Shown: in pieces, positions 59,958 through 64,000 of the stretch
How positions within the stretch are numbered: the stretch's first letter is position 1
Layout of the letters: every line of letters starts with the position of its first letter
Source of the DNA: Rubrivivax albus
GTDB taxonomy: Bacteria; Pseudomonadota; Gammaproteobacteria; Burkholderiales; Burkholderiaceae_C
Direction of reading: 5' to 3'
Assembly (NCBI RefSeq): GCF_004016515.1
Contig: NZ_SACT01000007.1
Coordinates: 124,001 to 188,000 of the forward strand
DNA: 64,000 nucleotides
Notes under the pieces: generated by a model
Seen by the model: only the letters and a program-made list of their open reading frames with translations
The model's database searches: none
What the model was told of the DNA's origin: nothing
Translations under genes and position numbers: made by a program

Positions 59958-61325
59958 ATGGCACGCCTGCGCACCCAGATCATCGTCCTCGCCGTGCTGC
60001 CGCTGCTGGCCGCGCTGGCCGCGGTGGGCGCGTTGCTCGTCTACGAGATGGACGCGCTGGAACGCGAACAGAGCCGCGCCCAGGAGCAGGCCTTCCTGGC
60101 CGCCAAGCGCGAAGGCCTGCGCAACGTGGTGCAGCTGGCCATGGCCGCCATCGCCCGCCAGTACGCCAGCGCGCCCGACGACGAGACGGCGCGCCAGGAC
60201 GCACTGGCCATCCTGCGCCGCATGGACTTCGGCGCCGACGGCTACTTCTTCGTCTACGACCAGGCCGGGCGCAACCTGATGCACCCACGGCTGCCGGAAC
60301 TCGAAGGCCGGCTGCTGCTGGACCTGCAGGACAGCGACGGTGTCTACGTGATCCGCGAACTGCTGGCCCGCGCCCAGGAAGGCGGCGGCTACCAACGCTA
60401 TGTGTGGCCCAAGCCGTCCTCCGGCCAGCCGACCCCCAAACTGGGCTACGCGGTGATGCTCGACCGCTGGGGCTGGATGCTCGGCACCGGCCTGTACCTG
60501 GACGACGTCGAGGCCGCGATGGCCGGCTGGCGGCGTGGCGTGGTCGCCGTCGGCCGCGAGACGCTGGTGGTTCTGGCCATGGTGGCGGCCGTGGCCATCG
60601 TCTCGGTGTTCGCCGGCGGGCTGGCGCTGAACATCGCCGAGCAGCGCCGCGCCGACCGCCGCATCCGCCACCTGGCCGACCGCGTCGTGCTGTCGCAGGA
60701 GGAGGAGCGCGCGCGCGTCTCCCGCGAACTGCACGACCACGTCTGCCAGCTGCTGGTGTCGGTGAAATACAGATTCGAGCTGGCCGCCCGCCAGGTGGAC
60801 GCCGGCGACCCGGACGCCGGCGGGCGGCTGCGCGAGGCGGTGGACAGCCTGGCCGGTGCCATCGGCACCGTACGCCGCATCTCGCACGAACTGCGCCCGG
60901 CGCTGCTGGACGACCTGGGTCTCGATGCCGCACTCACCCTGCTGGCCGAGGACCTGGCACAGCGCGGCGGCCCGCAGGTGACGCTGGACCTGCGAGCGCC
61001 GGCATCACCGCCTCAGGCCCAGGCCGTGGCCCTGTACCGCATCGCGCAGGAAGCCCTGGCCAACGCCGAACGCCATGCGCGGGCGAGCACGCTGCGCCTG
61101 CTGCTGGACGGCGACGATCAGGAGACGCGGCTGGAGATCGCCGACGACGGCAAGGGGTTCCGCCTCGACGGCAGCGACGCCGGCGGTGGTATCGGGCTGT
61201 CCAACATGCGTCAGCGGGCCGAGAGCCTGGGCGGGCGGCTGCAGGTGCAGTCCACCGCTTCGGGCACCACCGTGCGCGTGGCACTGCCGCGCGCACCCGA
61301 TCCCCGCCGGATGGTGGACGCATGA
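59958..61325 (+). CDS. Cache-domain sensor histidine kinase (NarL-type, HisKA_3)
   Basis: A 455-residue membrane kinase. TM1 (about 8-28), a single Cache-type periplasmic sensor (about 40-190, with DGYFFVYDQAGRNLMHP and WGWMLGTGLYLDDVE, typical of sCache), TM2 (about 200-226), then the HisKA_3 segment SQEEERARVSRELHDHVCQLLV with His259, and an HATPase domain (DDGKGFRLDGSD, GGGIGLSNMRQRAESLGG). It overlaps the response regulator gene by ATGA. Confidence 0.93.
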   Translation: MARLRTQIIVLAVLPLLAALAAVGALLVYEMDALEREQSRAQEQAFLAAKREGLRNVVQLAMAAIARQYASAPDDETARQDALAILRRMDFGADGYFFVYDQAGRNLMHPRLPELEGRLLLDLQDSDGVYVIRELLARAQEGGGYQRYVWPKPSSGQPTPKLGYAVMLDRWGWMLGTGLYLDDVEAAMAGWRRGVVAVGRETLVVLAMVAAVAIVSVFAGGLALNIAEQRRADRRIRHLADRVVLSQEEERARVSRELHDHVCQLLVSVKYRFELAARQVDAGDPDAGGRLREAVDSLAGAIGTVRRISHELRPALLDDLGLDAALTLLAEDLAQRGGPQVTLDLRAPASPPQAQAVALYRIAQEALANAERHARASTLRLLLDGDDQETRLEIADDGKGFRLDGSDAGGGIGLSNMRQRAESLGGRLQVQSTASGTTVRVALPRAPDPRRMVDA

Positions 61326-61957
61326 CCGACGACCCCACCGCCCTGCACCTGCTGATCGTGGACGACCACCCACTGGTGCGTGCCGGCCTGCGGGCACGGC
61401 TGCTGGCCGAGCGCTGGATCGCCGAGGTCGTGGAGGCCGGGGACGGCGCCGAAGCGCTGGAGGCCCTGCAGGACCAGCCACCCGACCTGATGCTGGCCGA
61501 CCTGAGCATGCCCGGCATGAACGGGATCGAACTGCTGCGCCGCATGCGAGAACTGCGGCTGGACACGCCGGTGATCGCTCTGAGCATGTTCAACCACCGC
61601 GAGTACGTGATCGCCGCGGTTCGCGCCGGCGCGCGTGGCTACGTGCTCAAGGACGGACCGCTGGACGAGATCGTCGACGCCGTGCGCGAGGTGATCGCCG
61701 GCCGCCAGTACTTCAGCCGCCCGGTGGCCGACCTGGCGCTGGGTGTCCCCGACGGCGAGCCACAGATCACCGACCGCGAACGCGAGGTGCTGCTGCTGGT
61801 GGCCCATGGCCGCAGCAACAAGGAAGCCGCGCGCGAACTGGGCATCAGCGTGCGCACCGTCGAGGCGCACCGCCTGAGCATCCGCCGCAAGCTCGGCGTC
61901 GAGTCGTCCAGCGAGTTCCTCAAGCTGGCCGTCGCCCAGGGATGGACGCACCTGTGA
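61322..61957 (+). CDS. NarL/FixJ-family response regulator
   Basis: A 211-residue regulator: receiver domain with VDDHPLVR, phosphoacceptor Asp60 in LMLADLSMPGMNG, and LKDGPLDE; LuxR-type HTH (about 145-205) with ITDREREVLLLVAHGRSNKEAARELGISVRTVEAHRL. It is paired with the upstream kinase. Its stop overlaps the binding-protein gene start (GTGA). Confidence 0.95.
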   Translation: MTDDPTALHLLIVDDHPLVRAGLRARLLAERWIAEVVEAGDGAEALEALQDQPPDLMLADLSMPGMNGIELLRRMRELRLDTPVIALSMFNHREYVIAAVRAGARGYVLKDGPLDEIVDAVREVIAGRQYFSRPVADLALGVPDGEPQITDREREVLLLVAHGRSNKEAARELGISVRTVEAHRLSIRRKLGVESSSEFLKLAVAQGWTHL

Positions 61958-63171
61958 AACGCCGCATCGTCACGTTCCTGTTCGCCCTGCCCGGCCTGTG
62001 GGCGGGCGTCGCCCCGGCACAGACCAATGGCGCTGGCGCGCCGATCCGCATCGGACTGATCGCCCCACTCAGCGGCGGCTCGGCCGATTTCGGCACCAGC
62101 ATGCACCATGGCGCACGGCTGGCCGTCGACGAGATCAATGCCCTCGGCGGCTACCTGGGCCGCCCGCTGGAGCTGGTGGTGCGCGACGACCGCGCCGTGC
62201 CCGACACCGGGCTGGCCGCCGCCGAGGAACTGGTGCAGCGCGAGCGCGTGGACTTCACCATCGGCTTCTGCAACACCGGCGTGGCGCTGCGCGCTCTGGA
62301 GGTCTTCGAGCGTGCACGCCACCTGCTGATGGTGCCATGCTCACAGGGCACGGCGGTGACCACGCGCACGCCGCCGGCGAAGAGCCATGTCTTTCGCATG
62401 GCACCGCGCGACGACATGAACGCCGCCGCCCTCGTGCGCGAGATCGTCGACCGGCGCGGACTGAAGCGCGTGGCCCTGCTGGCCGACCGCACCGGCTACG
62501 GCGAGGGCGGCCTGCGCGACCTGACGGCGCAGCTGGCACAGCGCGGCCTCGCGCCGGTGCACGTGGCGCGCTTCGCGCTGGGCGTCACGTCGCTGCGTGA
62601 CGAGCTCGCGCAGGCTCGCGCCGCCGGTGCCGAAGCCGTCGTCAATTACACCGTGGGCCCGGAGCAGGCCGTGGCCGTGCGTTCACGGGCCGAGCTCGGC
62701 TGGCGCGTGCCCTACTTCGCGCCCTGGCCGCTGAGCTTTGCCAGCGTGCTGCAGCAGGCCGGGCCGGACGCGCTGGAAGGCACGCTTACCGTGCAGAGCA
62801 TCATCCAGGACGCCGCGCACGAACGCCGCAGCACCTTCATCGCGCGTTACGCCAAGGCCTACCCGGCGGAACGACCGATCGGCAGCCTGATGGCCGCGGC
62901 TCAGTCCTACGACGCGGTGCACCTGATGCTGCGCGCGCTGTTCCAGACCCGCGGCGCCACCGACGGGCCCGCACTGAAGGCCGCACTGGAAGACCTGCGG
63001 GAACCCTACCGCGGCGTCGTCACCACCTACGACAAGCCCTTCGACGCCACAGACCACGACGCCTTCTCCGAACGCATGATCTGGCTCGGCGAGTGGAAAC
63101 GCGGCCGCATCGTCTACCACGACCCCAGCGACGCCCGGCTGTCGGCGATGATCCGGCGCAAACGCGAGTAG
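61954..63171 (+). CDS. ABC transporter substrate-binding protein (Leu/Ile/Val type), orphan
   Basis: A 405-residue periplasmic binding protein with a signal peptide (VTFLFALPGLWAGVAPAQ). The fold is the Leu/amide-binding type 1 PBP: IRIGLIAPLSGGSADFGTSMHHGARLAVDEINALGGYLGRPLELVVRDD, then VDFTIGFCNTGVALRALEVFE, and RVALLADRTGYGEGG. GTG 61954 overlaps the regulator's TGA; ATG 61942 is an alternative. No permease or ATPase genes are near. Its ligation to the kinase-regulator pair suggests that it presents a ligand to the kinase or is its target. The ligand is unknown. Confidence 0.9.
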   Translation: MKRRIVTFLFALPGLWAGVAPAQTNGAGAPIRIGLIAPLSGGSADFGTSMHHGARLAVDEINALGGYLGRPLELVVRDDRAVPDTGLAAAEELVQRERVDFTIGFCNTGVALRALEVFERARHLLMVPCSQGTAVTTRTPPAKSHVFRMAPRDDMNAAALVREIVDRRGLKRVALLADRTGYGEGGLRDLTAQLAQRGLAPVHVARFALGVTSLRDELAQARAAGAEAVVNYTVGPEQAVAVRSRAELGWRVPYFAPWPLSFASVLQQAGPDALEGTLTVQSIIQDAAHERRSTFIARYAKAYPAERPIGSLMAAAQSYDAVHLMLRALFQTRGATDGPALKAALEDLREPYRGVVTTYDKPFDATDHDAFSERMIWLGEWKRGRIVYHDPSDARLSAMIRRKRE

Positions 63172-63237
63172 CCGACTGTCACCGCATGTGAAGCTCCGGC
63201 GCCGCGGGCCATGCGGCTTGCATAATGCCGGCGGTCC

Positions 63238-63645
63238 ATGAGTTCCCCCGCCCCGTTCCGTCATGCCGTGCGCGTCTACTGGGAAGACACCGACGCCGGC
63301 GGCATCGTCTTCTACGCCAATTACCTGAAGTACTTCGAGCGCGCGCGCACCGAGTGGCTGCGGTCGCTCGGCGTGCAGCAGCAGGCGCTGCGCGAGACCG
63401 TCGGCGCCATGTTCGTCGTCGGCGACACGCAGCTGCGTTTCCTGCGCCCGGCCCGGCTGGACGACCTGCTGGACGTGACCGCCGTGCTGCGCGAGGCCGG
63501 CCGCGCGTCACTGCAGCTGGCGCAGCAGGCCTGGCGCGGCACGGAACTCCTGGCCGAAGGCGAGATCCGCATCGGCTGCGTCGACGCGACCACGCTGCGG
63601 CCCCGCCGCATCCCCGATTCCATCCTCCAGGCCCTGCACGCATGA
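63238..63645 (+). CDS. ybgC: Tol-Pal system-associated acyl-CoA thioesterase
   Basis: A 135-residue hot-dog-fold thioesterase. The YbgC signature RVYWEDTDAGGIVFYANYLKYFERARTEWLR contains the catalytic Asp and the Tyr/His-type region. It is the first gene of the tol-pal operon, as in most Proteobacteria. Its stop overlaps the tolQ start (ATGA). CATAAT (63221-63226) is a possible -10, giving a leader of about five bases. Confidence 0.96.
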   Translation: MSSPAPFRHAVRVYWEDTDAGGIVFYANYLKYFERARTEWLRSLGVQQQALRETVGAMFVVGDTQLRFLRPARLDDLLDVTAVLREAGRASLQLAQQAWRGTELLAEGEIRIGCVDATTLRPRRIPDSILQALHA

Positions 63646-64000
63646 ACTCCGACATGTCCATCCTCTCGCTGGTGATGCAGGCCAGCCTCGTGGTTCAGCT
63701 GGTGATGGCCGGGCTGCTGCTGGTGTCGCTGACGAGCTGGACCGTGATCTTCGGCAAGCTCTTCGGCCTCAAGCGCGTGCGCGGCGGCAACGAGGACTTC
63801 GAGCGCGAGTTCTGGTCCGGCCGCAGCCTCACCGAGATGAGCGCCGAAGTGGAGAAGCGCAGCGACTCCGCCCCGATGGCACGCCTTTTCGCCAGCGGCA
63901 TGAAGGAGTTTTTGAAGCTGCGCGAGCGCCGGTTGGACGGCCCGGCGCAGCTGGACGGCGCGCGCCGCGCCATGCGCGCGAGCTTCCAGCGCGAGCTCGA
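63642..64000 (+). CDS. tolQ: TolQ, N-terminal part, cut by window edge
   Basis: The first 119 codons of TolQ, an inner-membrane proton-channel subunit of the Tol-Pal envelope complex. TM1 is seen in LVMQASLVVQLVMAGLLLVSLTSWTVIFGKLFGLKR. A cytoplasmic portion with FEREFWSGRSLTEM follows. The rest is off the right edge. ATG 63642 overlaps the ybgC stop. Confidence 0.93.
   Translation, partial: MNSDMSILSLVMQASLVVQLVMAGLLLVSLTSWTVIFGKLFGLKRVRGGNEDFEREFWSGRSLTEMSAEVEKRSDSAPMARLFASGMKEFLKLRERRLDGPAQLDGARRAMRASFQREL

Overview
The window is a stretch of GC-rich (roughly 68-70% in most coding lines), densely packed bacterial chromosome. Protein families and gene order point to a betaproteobacterium of the order Burkholderiales, probably near the Rubrivivax/Methylibium/Aquincola group. 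The clues are glyA-nrdR followed by a type IV minor-pilin cluster and ribD, PEP-CTERM sorting signals, a ZTP riboswitch on glyA, and ybgC-tolQ at the right edge. I see no tRNA, rRNA, CRISPR array, insertion sequence or prophage. No gene-free gap exceeds 300 bases.

Layout. 1-10.3 kb: yebC-purD (purD cut by the left edge), a large cyclase/AAA/TPR signalling protein, an HerA-like ATPase of the YjgR family, an exported M14 carboxypeptidase, a DUF1499 protein and a LytS/LytR-type two-component pair. 10.4-22.7 kb: housekeeping and accessory genes (glnS, FKBP isomerase, PhyH dioxygenase, DUF808 protein, HDOD protein, PEP-CTERM GDSL hydrolase, class V aminotransferase, S9 peptidase, VOC protein and two small envelope proteins). 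22.7-31.8 kb: YgiQ radical SAM protein, a Spy-like/OmpR/histidine-kinase operon, and a TetR gene divergent from an ABA4-like/7-TM/DUF2141 operon with two visible operators, then a GGDEF cyclase. 31.8-42.2 kb: an ABC exporter with PaiB, an FG-GAP-like exported protein, a cobalt-type nitrile hydratase operon (alpha, beta, activator), a penicillin-acylase-family protein, a GMC oxidoreductase and an LLM flavoprotein. 42.4-47 kb: ubiD, a lytic transglycosylase, glyA behind a ZTP riboswitch, nrdR. 47.1-52.1 kb: six minor type IV pilin genes without a pilY1. 52.1-56.5 kb: ribD, an inserted PEP-CTERM gene on the other strand, ribB fused to a degenerate GTP cyclohydrolase II domain, ribH and nusB. 56.5-64 kb: an aminotransferase, a Ser/Thr kinase with PEGA domain plus small lipoprotein, a histidine kinase/response regulator/substrate-binding-protein set, ybgC and the start of tolQ.

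Cross-cutting observations. Many genes that lack a Shine-Dalgarno sequence have a -10-like hexamer ending exactly seven bases before the start codon, as expected for leaderless transcripts. The pilin-PEP-CTERM region is less GC-rich than its surroundings. The PEP-CTERM gene at 53.3-54.1 kb has a textbook sigma-54 promoter. I found no clearly unprecedented multi-gene system. The best candidates for undescribed biology are the TetR-controlled ABA4-like/7-TM/DUF2141 operon, the kinase/regulator/orphan binding-protein set, and the cyclase-ATPase protein with altered catalytic residues.
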